From: an uncultured Lachnospiraceae bacterium
GTDB lineage: Bacteria > Bacillota_A > Clostridia > Lachnospirales > Lachnospiraceae
Direction: 5' to 3'
Assembly: GCA_947177885.1 (NCBI GenBank)
Contig: CAMWWF010000003.1
Location: 1 to 25,001 of the forward strand
Length of the DNA: 25,001 nucleotides
Shown here: one piece after another, positions 7,839 through 15,234 of the stretch
Layout of the letters: the number at the start of each line of letters is the position of its first letter
Position numbering within the stretch: position 1 is the first letter of the stretch
Program-made: the position numbers and the translations under genes
The notes under the pieces: generated by a model
Database searches by the model: none
Seen by the model: the letters and a program-made list of their open reading frames with translations, nothing else
What the model was told of the DNA's origin: nothing

Positions 7839-8648
7839 ATGAGATTTGTATATCCACAGGGGATCAGAAAGGCATTGACTTTCAGTTATGATGACGGACA
7901 GAATTTCGACAGACGTCTGGCGGAGCTGTTGCGCAGCCATGGCATGAAGGGAACTTTTCATCTGAACTCCGGAAAGCTGGGACTGCACAGGGGTGACGAG
8001 GTGTTCGTCAGCGCGGAGGAGATAAAGGAAGTATATGCGGGACATGAGGTGGCCTGCCATGGAGTACAGCACCGTAATCTGCCTACTGTCACCAGGCAGC
8101 AGGCAGTGCTGGAGATTCAGGAGGACCGCAGATGTCTGGAGGAGATTACAGGGAATCTGGTGCAGGGAATGTCTTATGCCTTCGGAAATTACAATCCTGA
8201 GATTATTCAGATCGCGAAATCCCTTGGAATAAAATATTCCAGAACAGTGAATGATACCTGTGGGTTCTTTCCTCCTTCTGATTTCATGGAGTGGCATCCC
8301 ACCTGTCATCACGACAATCAATTGCAGGAACTGGGTGACAGATTTCTGAATGTGGCAGGCTTTTACGAACTGCCGGTGATGTATGTGTGGGGGCACAGCT
8401 TTGAGTTCGGCCGTTCCGGTGACTGGAGTGTCATGGAAGCGTTTGTGGAGAAGATGGCAGGCAAAGAAGATATCTGGTATGCCACCAATATGGAAATTTA
8501 TACTTATGTCAATGCCACCAGGCAGCAGGAATTTTCCGCAGACGGCATGACGATGTACAATCCCACCGCAGTCAGCGTCTGGGTGAAGACAGAGGAAGGA
8601 TTTCTGGAGGTAAAGCCCGGAGAGACAAAGTTTATTGGCGAAATATAG
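7839..8648 (+). CDS. Polysaccharide deacetylase (NodB-fold) family protein
   Basis: The 269-aa protein has the NodB-homology signature. Motif 1 appears as FSYDDG (Asp18 catalytic base candidate, Asp19 metal ligand), and motif 2 as CHGVQH (His74 and His78, metal ligands). WGHSFEFG (about 183-190) resembles a C-terminal motif. There is no signal peptide or membrane anchor, so it probably acts in the cytosol on a small acylated or glycosylated compound rather than on the cell wall. The ATG at 7839 has GAGAGGGAG upstream; a TTG at 7809 is rejected. It lies 78 nt after the aldehyde dehydrogenase, a gap that contains the 16-nt palindrome ttgccgcttgcggcaa (7802-7817), and 51 nt before ywlG. Confidence 0.87.
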   Translation: MRFVYPQGIRKALTFSYDDGQNFDRRLAELLRSHGMKGTFHLNSGKLGLHRGDEVFVSAEEIKEVYAGHEVACHGVQHRNLPTVTRQQAVLEIQEDRRCLEEITGNLVQGMSYAFGNYNPEIIQIAKSLGIKYSRTVNDTCGFFPPSDFMEWHPTCHHDNQLQELGDRFLNVAGFYELPVMYVWGHSFEFGRSGDWSVMEAFVEKMAGKEDIWYATNMEIYTYVNATRQQEFSADGMTMYNPTAVSVWVKTEEGFLEVKPGETKFIGEI

Positions 8649-8699
8649 AAAGAATCCGATGAAAGCGGACAACGGAAACAGATAGGGAGTGCAGTTGTG

Positions 8700-9260
8700 A
8701 TGACAGAGGATATGGCAATTATCGGGGAAGAGGCATACAGAGCGGCGAAGGAGATTCTGGAGACGGCGCAGCTGTCGGAAGGGAGCCTCTTTGTGGTGGG
8801 CTGTTCCACCAGTGAGGTGAGCGGTGCAAGTATCGGCAGCTACTCCAGTCCTGAGCTGGCGGAGGCTGTCTTCGGAAATATTTATCAGGCCGCACAGGAG
8901 GCAGGTGTCTTTCTGGCGGCGCAGTGCTGTGAGCATTTAAACCGTGCACTGATCATGGAAAGGGACGCGGCGGAAAAGTACGGTTATGAAACCGTTAATG
9001 TGGTGCCTCAGCCCAAGGCCGGCGGCTCCTTTGCAACGGCGGCTTATAAGTCTTTGGAGCATCCTGTGGCGGTGGAGCATATCAGAGCTCATGCGGGAAT
9101 GGATATCGGAGATACGCTGATCGGCATGCATCTGAAAGATGTGGCGGTGCCGGTCAGGATCCGCACAAAGGAGATCGGTGATGCCCGCGTCGTCTGTGCC
9201 CGTACCAGACCCAGATTCATTGGCGGGATCAGGGCCATATACGACGAAAGCCTGCACTGA
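8700..9260 (+). CDS. ywlG: UPF0340 / TIGR01440 family protein (YwlG-like)
   Basis: The 186-aa protein matches the YwlG family, widespread in Firmicutes and without an established function. Recognisable blocks are VVGCSTSEVSGASIGSYSS, AAQCCEHLNRALI, VPQPKAGGSFA, EHIRAHAGMDIGDTLIGMH and the C-terminal RTRPRFIGG. It is soluble with no signal peptide. AGGGAG (8684-8689) precedes both a GTG at 8697 and an ATG at 8700; the ATG is preferred. It is the last gene of the degV run. A hairpin (9250-9285) overlaps its stop codon, and murG converges from the other side. Confidence 0.9.
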   Translation: MTEDMAIIGEEAYRAAKEILETAQLSEGSLFVVGCSTSEVSGASIGSYSSPELAEAVFGNIYQAAQEAGVFLAAQCCEHLNRALIMERDAAEKYGYETVNVVPQPKAGGSFATAAYKSLEHPVAVEHIRAHAGMDIGDTLIGMHLKDVAVPVRIRTKEIGDARVVCARTRPRFIGGIRAIYDESLH

Positions 9261-9285
9261 TAAGGAGAACTCTGTCAGTGCAGGC
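9250..9285. repeat. 11-bp inverted repeat over the ywlG stop codon
   Basis: gcctgcactga (9250-9260) and tcagtgcaggc (9275-9285) pair perfectly around a 14-nt loop. The left arm includes the ywlG stop codon. It may terminate transcription or protect the mRNA end between the convergent ywlG and murG genes, but no T tract follows on either strand. Confidence 0.6.
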
Positions 9286-9342
9286 AAGTCCGGTCAGACA
9301 GCAGCAGATTTCATATCAGGAAAGCGGTTTCGGGACAGTTCC

Positions 9343-10413
9343 TTATTTTGACTGGACAGCCCCATCCAGTAATCCCAAGATCGTCTTAATGGAATCCATC
9401 TGATTGCTTTTGCCCATAGTCTCAAAGTAAGTCTGCCTGGTAAAGTAAAGCTCATGCACCCTGTCCACCAGCAGGTCGGTGAGCAGGTCATCCTCATTGA
9501 TCACGATGGAAAAGCCCTGCGCTTCAAAGGACTGGGCATTTAAAATCTGATCGCCCCTGCTGCTGGATGCGGGGAGGGGGATCAGGATATTAGGCTTCTT
9601 CAGGGCCAGCAGTTCGCAGATGGCGTTGGCTCCCGCCCGGGAGATCACGATATCTGCCATGGCGAACAGATCTTTCAGTTCTGATTTGATATACTCAAAC
9701 TGCTTGTAACCGGGTGTGGTCAACAGCAGATTATCCATCTTATCTTTACCACAGAGGTGTACAATCTGGAAATCTTCCAATAATTTCGGCAAGGCGTCCC
9801 GAACCGCTTTATTTACATTAGCGGCACCCAGGCTTCCGCCGATCACCATGATAACGGGCTTGTTAGCCGTAAAACCGCACATATTCAGTCCCGCGAGCTT
9901 GTTGCCCTGGGAAAGCTCCGCGCGGATGGGGGAGCCGGTCAGGACGGCCTTATCCCGGGGAAGAAGCTTCAGCGTCTCCGGGAAATTGCAGCATATCTTT
10001 GCAGCGGCGGAGATACAGAGCTTATTGGCAAGTCCCGGTGTCATATCCGATTCGTGGATGATACAGGGAATATTCAGGGAAGCCGCGGCCCGCACCACGG
10101 GAACGCTGACAAAACCCCCCTTGGAAAAGACCACGTCAGGCTGATAGGTTTTCAGGAATTTTCTGGCTTCGGAAAAGCCCTTGATGACCCGGAAAGGATC
10201 GGTAAAATTCCGAAGATCCAGGTAGCGGCGGAATTTTCCCGTTGAAATGCCCACATAGGGAATATCAAAATCTGAGATCAGCTTTTTTTCAATACCGTCA
10301 TAGGAGCCCATGTAGGTGATCTCGTATCCGGCCTGTTGCAGAGCGGGCAGCAGGGCAATATTGGGCGTGACGTGACCTGCCGTGCCGCCGCCTGTTAAGA
10401 CAATTTTCTTCAT
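9343..10413 (-). CDS. murG: MurG: UDP-GlcNAc:lipid I GlcNAc transferase
   Basis: MurG adds N-acetylglucosamine from UDP-GlcNAc to lipid I on the inner face of the membrane, forming lipid II for peptidoglycan synthesis. The 356-aa protein has the family's usual length and its motifs: the N-terminal glycine loop LTGGGTAGHVTPNIAL (6-21), the Gly-rich GGSLGAANVNKAV before the second domain, and the donor-site block RAGANAICELLALKKPNILIP. In place of the common Glu-Asn motif it shows SSSRGDQILNAQ. The ATG at 10413 is chosen because GGAGG lies 6 nt upstream; an ATG at 10425 is upstream of that site. It stands apart from any division and cell wall cluster. A 7-bp hairpin (10426-10443) lies just ahead of its ribosome binding site. 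Confidence 0.93.
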   Translation of the reverse strand: MKKIVLTGGGTAGHVTPNIALLPALQQAGYEITYMGSYDGIEKKLISDFDIPYVGISTGKFRRYLDLRNFTDPFRVIKGFSEARKFLKTYQPDVVFSKGGFVSVPVVRAAASLNIPCIIHESDMTPGLANKLCISAAAKICCNFPETLKLLPRDKAVLTGSPIRAELSQGNKLAGLNMCGFTANKPVIMVIGGSLGAANVNKAVRDALPKLLEDFQIVHLCGKDKMDNLLLTTPGYKQFEYIKSELKDLFAMADIVISRAGANAICELLALKKPNILIPLPASSSRGDQILNAQSFEAQGFSIVINEDDLLTDLLVDRVHELYFTRQTYFETMGKSNQMDSIKTILGLLDGAVQSK

Positions 10414-10425
10414 TCTAGCCTCCAT

Positions 10426-10443
10426 GATGCTGTTCGCAGCATC
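10426..10443 (-). repeat. Hairpin in the murG leader
   Basis: gatgctg (10426-10432) and cagcatc (10437-10443) form a perfect 7-bp stem with a 4-nt loop (CGAA on the mRNA). It is placed immediately 5' of the murG ribosome binding site, where it could modulate translation or mark the mRNA 5' end. Confidence 0.5.
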
Positions 10444-10472
10444 TTAAAATCCTAAAGAACTAAAGCCCTGAT

Positions 10473-10496
10473 GAAAAATGCCGCCTACAGCAGCAT
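10473..10496 (-). terminator. Intrinsic terminator after the TSCPD gene
   Basis: On the minus strand an 8-bp stem with two G-T pairs (complement of atgccgcc 10478-10485 and agcagcat 10489-10496, 3-nt loop) is followed by TTTTT. It lies about 20 nt after the stop of the TSCPD gene and separates it from murG, which implies that murG has its own promoter. Confidence 0.65.
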
Positions 10497-10514
10497 AATT
10501 CCGTTATAAAAATT

Positions 10515-10751
10515 TCAGATCATACTTTCCAGTGCCCGGGCGAGCTGGTCAGGGCAGGAGGTGGGCTTAAAACCGCAGCGGATCCCCTTGCATCTGGCGA
10601 TCACTTCCTCCGGTTTCATGCCTTTTACCAGGGCGCTGACGCCCTGCAGGTTACCATTGCATCCTCCGGTGAACTTCACGGAATCTATGACACCATCCTT
10701 CAATTCGATCTCTATGAGCTGTGAACAGGTTCCTTCTGTCTTATATGTCAT
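10515..10751 (-). CDS. TSCPD-domain protein, TIGR03905 family
   Basis: This is a short, 78-aa soluble protein of the TIGR03905/TSCPD type. It contains TEGTCSQLIEIEL near the N-terminus, FTGGCNGNLQGVSALVKGM in the middle and the name-giving TSCPDQLARAL at the C-terminus. Four cysteines (10, 30, 54, 60 approximately) may bind a metal. The domain also occurs at the C-terminus of B12-dependent ribonucleotide reductases; the free-standing form is common in Firmicutes and its role is unknown. AAGGAG precedes the ATG by about 9 nt. It has a terminator of its own and a candidate promoter at 10831-10859. Confidence 0.88.
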   Translation of the reverse strand: MTYKTEGTCSQLIEIELKDGVIDSVKFTGGCNGNLQGVSALVKGMKPEEVIARCKGIRCGFKPTSCPDQLARALESMI

Positions 10752-10830
10752 GATATCATCTCCTTACTTAGATATTGTAACAGTTTCATTCTTATATATT
10801 CGTAGCGGGACGGCAACTGCCGCCATGTAT

Positions 10831-10859
10831 ACTGTAACAGATTTTTACAAATTATGCAA
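10831..10859 (-). promoter_or_regulatory. Candidate promoter for the TSCPD gene
   Basis: On the minus strand there is TTGCAT (complement of 10854-10859), a 17-bp spacer and TACAGT (complement of 10831-10836), about 80 nt upstream of the TSCPD start. The -10 box matches the consensus at four of six positions. Confidence 0.4.
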
Positions 10860-11012
10860 TCTTTTACAATGTTTCGTCATCAGGGCTTTTCAGGGTTTTA
10901 TTAATCATATTTCCTTTTGTTCCAACACATTCGCAGTTGGAGTCTGTACTCTTGTGTATATTTAAAAATAAGTATATCATGAAGGGGACGACAATTTTAT
11001 CAAAAGAGTCTC

Positions 11013-11037
11013 GGTATTGAAATTTGGTATTGAAATT
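11013..11037 (+). repeat. Tandem direct repeat upstream of the GH43 gene
   Basis: ggtattgaaatt occurs at 11013-11024 and again at 11026-11037, a period of 13. The repeat lies 13 nt before the GGAGG site of the GH43 gene. It may be an operator or simply a short duplication. Confidence 0.6.
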
Positions 11038-11060
11038 CAGAGACGGAATGGAGGATGATC

Positions 11061-12605
11061 ATGATACACAATCCTATCTTAAAGGGTTTTTGTCCCGATC
11101 CCAGCATTATCAGAGTGGGGCGGGATTATTATATTGCAACCTCCACCTTTGAGTGGTGGCCCGGCGTGAGATTATTTCATTCCGGAGACCTGCAGCACTG
11201 GGAACAGATTCCTTCCCCTCTGCGGCGGGAAAGCCAGTTGAACCTTGTGGGAGATCCCCCGTCCGGAGGGGTGTGGGCTCCCTGTCTGAGTCATGACGGA
11301 AAGAGATTTTTCCTGATCTATACAGACGTAAAGACCAAGAAGGGAAGATATTACAATACCCATAATTATCTGGTCCATACAGATGATATTTACGGAGACT
11401 GGTCAGAGCCGGTCTATCTGAACAGCATCGGCTTTGACCCTTCGCTTTTTCATGATACGGACGGGAGGAAGTATCTGGTCAATATGGTGAACGGCTTTAA
11501 GGGAATTTTGGTGCAGGAGCTGGATTCCGAATATCATTTGACCGGCAGGCAGCAGAAAGTATACGCGGGTTCGGGTATCGGGTGTACAGAGGGCCCACAC
11601 ATGTACCATATTGGAGACTGGTACTACCTGATCGCGGCGGAAGGAGGCACCGGTTATAATCATTGTGTTACCATGGCGCGGGCGAAAACGGTCTGGGGGC
11701 CTTTTGAGACGGCGCCGGAGAATCCCATACTGACTTCTGACAGGGAGGATATGAGCTCGCTGCAGAAGTGCGGCCATGCTGATATTGTGGAGACGCAGAA
11801 TGGGGAATGGTATATGGTGCATCTCTGTTCCAGACCTCTGAAAGGGGAGAGATGGTGTACTCTGGGCAGGGAGACGGCAATCCAGAAAATGATCTGGGAC
11901 CGGGAAGGGTGGCTCAGATTACAGAGAGGGGGCCGGTTTGCCGACAATGAGACGGAAGCGCCCGCAGGTATGGAGCAGGCATGTCCGGAGGATGGGGAGG
12001 AGGGCTTTTATGATGATTTTGAAGAGTCGGAATTACATGTCCGCTACAGTTCCCCCAGGATAGACTACAATACCTTTGCGAACTGCACGGCGAGAAAAGG
12101 CTGTGTCAGGCTGACCGGTCAGGAATCGCTCAATTCATTGCACAGAGTCTCTCTGCTGGGGGTGAGGCAGCAGAAGATATCCTGCATGGCAGAGACGCAG
12201 ATGTACTTCGTACCGGAATACCCGGAGCAGATGGCGGGACTGGCCTATCTGTATGACGCTCTGCATTTTTATATTCTGGGAAAAACAGTAACGGAGGACG
12301 GACAGACGGCGCTGGTTTTGATAAAAAGCGACAAAGGCGCCATAACGGATGAGATGGAGCCTGTTCCGGTTCCTCAGGGGGAAAGCATATGGCTTCGGGC
12401 GAAGACAGCGGAAGACGGCATGAGTTTTGCCTTTTTTTACAGTCTGAATGGGGCGGATTGGCAGCAGGCAGGAGCAGCACAGACGACACAGATCCTGACG
12501 GATGAGTACTGCCGGGGATTTACCGGAGCTCATTTCGGCATGTACTGCCACGATATGACAGGATTGCACCGGGAGGCGGATTTTGAATATTTTGGTCTGA
12601 AATAA
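11061..12605 (+). CDS. GH43 family beta-xylosidase / arabinofuranosidase-like
   Basis: The 514-aa enzyme shows the GH43 five-bladed propeller (about 1-300) with the three catalytic acids in their usual contexts: base Asp13 in GFCPDPS, pKa modulator Asp126 in IGFDPSLF, and acid Glu177 in CTEGPH. The C-terminal part (about 315-514) fits the beta-sandwich found in GH43 beta-xylosidases. Without a signal peptide it should act in the cytosol on imported xylo- or arabino-oligosaccharides, releasing xylose or arabinose. GGAGG at 11050-11054 gives correct spacing only for the ATG at 11061; the ATG at 11055 abuts it. No transporter or sugar regulator is adjacent, so it is an orphan sugar gene. A terminator follows at 12671-12702. 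Confidence 0.92.
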   Translation: MIHNPILKGFCPDPSIIRVGRDYYIATSTFEWWPGVRLFHSGDLQHWEQIPSPLRRESQLNLVGDPPSGGVWAPCLSHDGKRFFLIYTDVKTKKGRYYNTHNYLVHTDDIYGDWSEPVYLNSIGFDPSLFHDTDGRKYLVNMVNGFKGILVQELDSEYHLTGRQQKVYAGSGIGCTEGPHMYHIGDWYYLIAAEGGTGYNHCVTMARAKTVWGPFETAPENPILTSDREDMSSLQKCGHADIVETQNGEWYMVHLCSRPLKGERWCTLGRETAIQKMIWDREGWLRLQRGGRFADNETEAPAGMEQACPEDGEEGFYDDFEESELHVRYSSPRIDYNTFANCTARKGCVRLTGQESLNSLHRVSLLGVRQQKISCMAETQMYFVPEYPEQMAGLAYLYDALHFYILGKTVTEDGQTALVLIKSDKGAITDEMEPVPVPQGESIWLRAKTAEDGMSFAFFYSLNGADWQQAGAAQTTQILTDEYCRGFTGAHFGMYCHDMTGLHREADFEYFGLK

Positions 12606-12670
12606 GAAAAAAAAGACGATGAAAAAATCTGTGAAAACAGGAATAATTGTTTTATAATAAAACCATACAA

Positions 12671-12702
12671 AAGTCGACTCCGCAAATAGCGGGTCGATTT
12701 TT
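12671..12702 (+). terminator. Intrinsic terminator after the GH43 gene
   Basis: The stem tcgactccgc / gcgggtcga has one bulged T and the loop aaata, and is followed by TTTTTATT. A TATAAT hexamer at 12653-12658, just before the hairpin, could be part of a weak promoter for the next gene, in which case this hairpin would lie in that gene's leader. Confidence 0.75.
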
Positions 12703-12747
12703 ATTGCTTTTCGAACAATATTAGAAAAAAAGAAAAAGGGGTGCGTC

Positions 12748-13569
12748 ATGTTTCGTGTATTTCAGGATGAGAAAATTGTAACAACCTGTATGTTTATTTT
12801 ATTGGCAGCCAGTATATTTCTGAGGATTACATTGGGTATTTTGTACCAGAATATGATAAAAGAATCGGATAATATGGCTATCACGGATAATAAAATGCTG
12901 AAGCAGTGCAAATTAAAATTTGCCAACTGCTATCAGTTGAGTAATGGTGTGGCTAATATTCCGGTGTTCGTGGACAAGTTCCTGAATCGGATGAAGTGGG
13001 GGCCCTTCACCTTTGAAACGCTGTATCACCTTTCAGGACAGGCCATGCTGCTGTCCGTAGTGTCAGCGGGAGTGGGTATCTGCCGGAGCATCATGGCAGG
13101 AAGGACATTGGGAGATATTCTTCCTTTTTACATAGTCAGTTTCTTTGGACTGTATTTGTATTTTTCCATCTCTACAGTGGTGGATCTGAAAAAGAAAAAA
13201 AGAATTTTGAGGGTGAATCTGGTGGATTATCTGGAGAATCATCTCTCTCCCAGGATTGACATTACCAGGCAGGACATGGAAATGCTCTATGGCGACACGG
13301 GAACAGAGGGCAGGGTGATATCCGGAAGAGTGTCGGCAGGGGACATAAGCCGCGGAAGACGGGGGCGGAGAACCGTGGAACTGATGCCCATCGGGATCCG
13401 GCAGCCTGTGGACAGGCTTACCCTGGACGAGGCAAGAAATATCGAGATGGAAAGCGGCCTGAATGAACCTGTGGAAGATATAATGGAGCCGGATACCTCA
13501 CTGCAGGATTCGGCGGCGGTGACGGAGGAGGAGCTGGAGGCACTGCTGAAGGAATTTCTGACCAATTGA
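12748..13569 (+). CDS. Unrecognised membrane protein with acidic C-terminal tail
   Basis: I do not recognise a named family in this 273-aa protein. It has one hydrophobic segment at about 13-34, a loop of some 60 residues with two cysteines (54, 61) and the aromatic stretch NRMKWGPFTFETLYHL, then two helices at about 98-116 and 122-144. A basic stop-transfer segment (KKKKR) follows. The last 125 residues are soluble and highly charged. They hold an Arg/Gly-rich patch at about 195-211 and the acidic ending TEEELEALLKEFLTN, which could be a docking motif. The ATG has GGGGTG about 7 nt upstream. It is flanked by terminators on both sides and so is probably a single-gene unit. Confidence 0.8.
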   Translation: MFRVFQDEKIVTTCMFILLAASIFLRITLGILYQNMIKESDNMAITDNKMLKQCKLKFANCYQLSNGVANIPVFVDKFLNRMKWGPFTFETLYHLSGQAMLLSVVSAGVGICRSIMAGRTLGDILPFYIVSFFGLYLYFSISTVVDLKKKKRILRVNLVDYLENHLSPRIDITRQDMEMLYGDTGTEGRVISGRVSAGDISRGRRGRRTVELMPIGIRQPVDRLTLDEARNIEMESGLNEPVEDIMEPDTSLQDSAAVTEEELEALLKEFLTN

Positions 13570-13638
13570 AAGCCGGTAAAAAGCCTGAATTATTATGGTA
13601 TATGTCCCTACACTATCCGGGCGGACGATTCTATTCTT

Positions 13639-13683
13639 AAAAACCATCTCTGCACTTTGAACAGTTGAGCGGGGTGGTTTTTT
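13639..13683 (+). terminator. Intrinsic terminator after the membrane protein gene
   Basis: The A-rich left arm aaaaccatctctgc pairs, with G-T wobbles, to gcggggtggtttt, which continues into TTTTTT. It lies about 70 nt after the stop at 13569. Confidence 0.72.
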
Positions 13684-13824
13684 ATCGTCTCGGGTTTTAT
13701 GATTTCATTTTTGTTCCTTTTATAGTACACTGTAGAGGAAGTAACAGCATGACTGCACAGGATATCCCCGAAAAGGAGATCCGGGCGGGATATCTGCAGG
13801 AGTGGGATAAGAGAGGTACAGGCT

Positions 13825-14787
13825 ATGAAGATTGTGATTCTGGAGCGAAACAGTGTGGGAACCGATGTGTCGGTGGACAGCATCCGTGATTTCGGGGAAG
13901 TGACAGTCTACCGGAATACCGTGACGGTGGAGGAGGTAAGGGAGCGTGTCAGGGATGCGGAAATTATCATTGCCAACAAATCGCCCATGAATGAAGAGAC
14001 ATTGAAGGACGCTCCCAATGTGAGACTGATTTGCGAGTTTGCTACGGGGTACGATAACTGTGACCTTGCCTATTGCAGATCCAGAGGGATCAGGGTCACG
14101 AATGTGGTGGATTATTCCACCGCCATGGTGGCACAGCACACATTTACTCTGGCGCTTGCCCTGAGTCAGAAGCTGAGCCACTATGATGATTATGTGAAGT
14201 CCGGTGAATATAGTGCACAGGATCGGTTTTCCAATTTTGACATGCCTTTCTATGAGCTGGAGGGGAAGACCTGGGGCATTGTCGGAATGGGGAATATCGG
14301 CAGGCGTGTGGCCAGAATTGCGGAAGCCTTCGGATGTAAGGTAATCTTTCATTCCATTACAGGGCGTAGTACTTGTACGGATTATCCGCAGGTGGACAGG
14401 GATACACTGATGAGGGAGTGTGATTATCTGTCTCTGCACTGTCCTTTGAGTGACTTGTCCCGCAATTATATTGATGCGGAAGCCTTGAAAAAAATGAAAA
14501 ACACGGCAATATTGATCAATGTGGCGAGAGGGCAGGTAGTAAATAACAGCGACCTTTATGAAGCGCTGGAAGCGGGAGAGATACAGGCGGCGGGCCTGGA
14601 TGTGGTGGAGAAGGAGCCATTGGAGCCTTCCAATCCCCTGAGCCGGTTAAAAGACAGTAACCGACTGATCATCACGCCGCATCTGGCATGGGCAAGCGTG
14701 GAGGCCCGCACCAGATGTGTGAAGGGCGCATATTTGAATATTCAGGCGTTTCTGCGGGGTGAGGACAGGAATGTGGTGAACCTGTAG
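13825..14787 (+). CDS. D-isomer-specific 2-hydroxyacid dehydrogenase
   Basis: This 320-aa NAD(P)-dependent enzyme interconverts 2-oxoacids and D-2-hydroxyacids, in the family of hydroxypyruvate, glyoxylate and phosphoglycerate dehydrogenases. It shows the Rossmann motif GIVGMGNIGRRVA (151-163), the substrate-binding Arg235 in NVARGQVV, Glu264 in VVEKEP and the catalytic His286 in TPHLAWA. The length is standard for the short forms without an ACT domain. The exact substrate cannot be told; hydroxypyruvate/glycerate is the common annotation. The ATG at 13825 has AGAGG about 9 nt upstream. No promoter or terminator is clear. A transposase remnant on the opposite strand begins at its 3' end. Confidence 0.92.
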   Translation: MKIVILERNSVGTDVSVDSIRDFGEVTVYRNTVTVEEVRERVRDAEIIIANKSPMNEETLKDAPNVRLICEFATGYDNCDLAYCRSRGIRVTNVVDYSTAMVAQHTFTLALALSQKLSHYDDYVKSGEYSAQDRFSNFDMPFYELEGKTWGIVGMGNIGRRVARIAEAFGCKVIFHSITGRSTCTDYPQVDRDTLMRECDYLSLHCPLSDLSRNYIDAEALKKMKNTAILINVARGQVVNNSDLYEALEAGEIQAAGLDVVEKEPLEPSNPLSRLKDSNRLIITPHLAWASVEARTRCVKGAYLNIQAFLRGEDRNVVNL

Positions 14788-15170
14788 GATGTTTTCTGTA
14801 AATGAAAGTGGCTGCCGGCTCCTCATTACGCCTTTCCAGACGTTTCGGTGTGTCGGGCAGCCTGTCATAGGTTGCCGGATGCTCCGAAAGGATTTCCCGG
14901 TAAAAGCCTTCCGGTTCCAGACCTGAGCCATTTCGGATGAGCCTGTGTCCAGTGGCTTGCCGTGGTATCATAACGATAATCATGCCGCGGGCTGAACGTA
15001 CTGATCGGCCGCTTTACCTTCTTGAGCGCAAGTTTATGGTCATCCCGCATCCGGATATATTCCCTGGTCTGCTCATCCTTATCTGTGGGGAGATGTGCCG
15101 GGCTGTAATCAGAAAAGATGCGATTGTTGTGTGCTGTAACGGATACGGAGTGTCGGAACTGCCGGTTATA
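14788..15170 (-). pseudogene. Remnant of an IS110-type transposase, frameshifted
   Basis: Conceptual translation of the minus strand from about 15110 to 14925 gives DYSPAHLPTDKDEQ, then REYIRMRDDHKLALKKVK and HWTQAHPKWLR. After a shift of frame near 14917-14927 it continues as LEPEGFYREILSEHPATYD and KRLERRNEEPAATF. From memory this order resembles the middle of IS110-family (DEDD) transposases, between the catalytic N-terminal half and the C-terminal domain. Only about 110 codons of an expected 300-420 remain. There is no start, the reading frame is broken, and both the catalytic acids and the C-terminal serine block are absent. It cannot be functional. The boundaries are approximate; the open stretch extends to about 15175. 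Confidence 0.62.
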
Positions 15171-15234
15171 GTTCTTACCTTATTTCCATTGGATACCTAT
15201 GTGGAGCATCCGGTCAGTTGGAGGATCAGGACTT

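Larger units (their letters stand above)
10752..11060. other. Divergent intergenic region, TSCPD gene / GH43 gene
   Basis: This 309-nt region holds no gene I can support. It contains a candidate minus-strand promoter for the TSCPD gene and a tandem 12-bp direct repeat (11013-11037) just before the GH43 ribosome binding site. It also has short AT-rich blocks with repeated TTTTACA and GTAACAG words. No convincing plus-strand promoter was found. Confidence 0.5.

Noticed and set aside
13749..13889. 46-codon plus-strand frame with a fair ribosome binding site before the hydroxyacid dehydrogenase
   Set aside because: It overlaps the dehydrogenase start by about 65 nt in another frame and its product has no recognisable feature.
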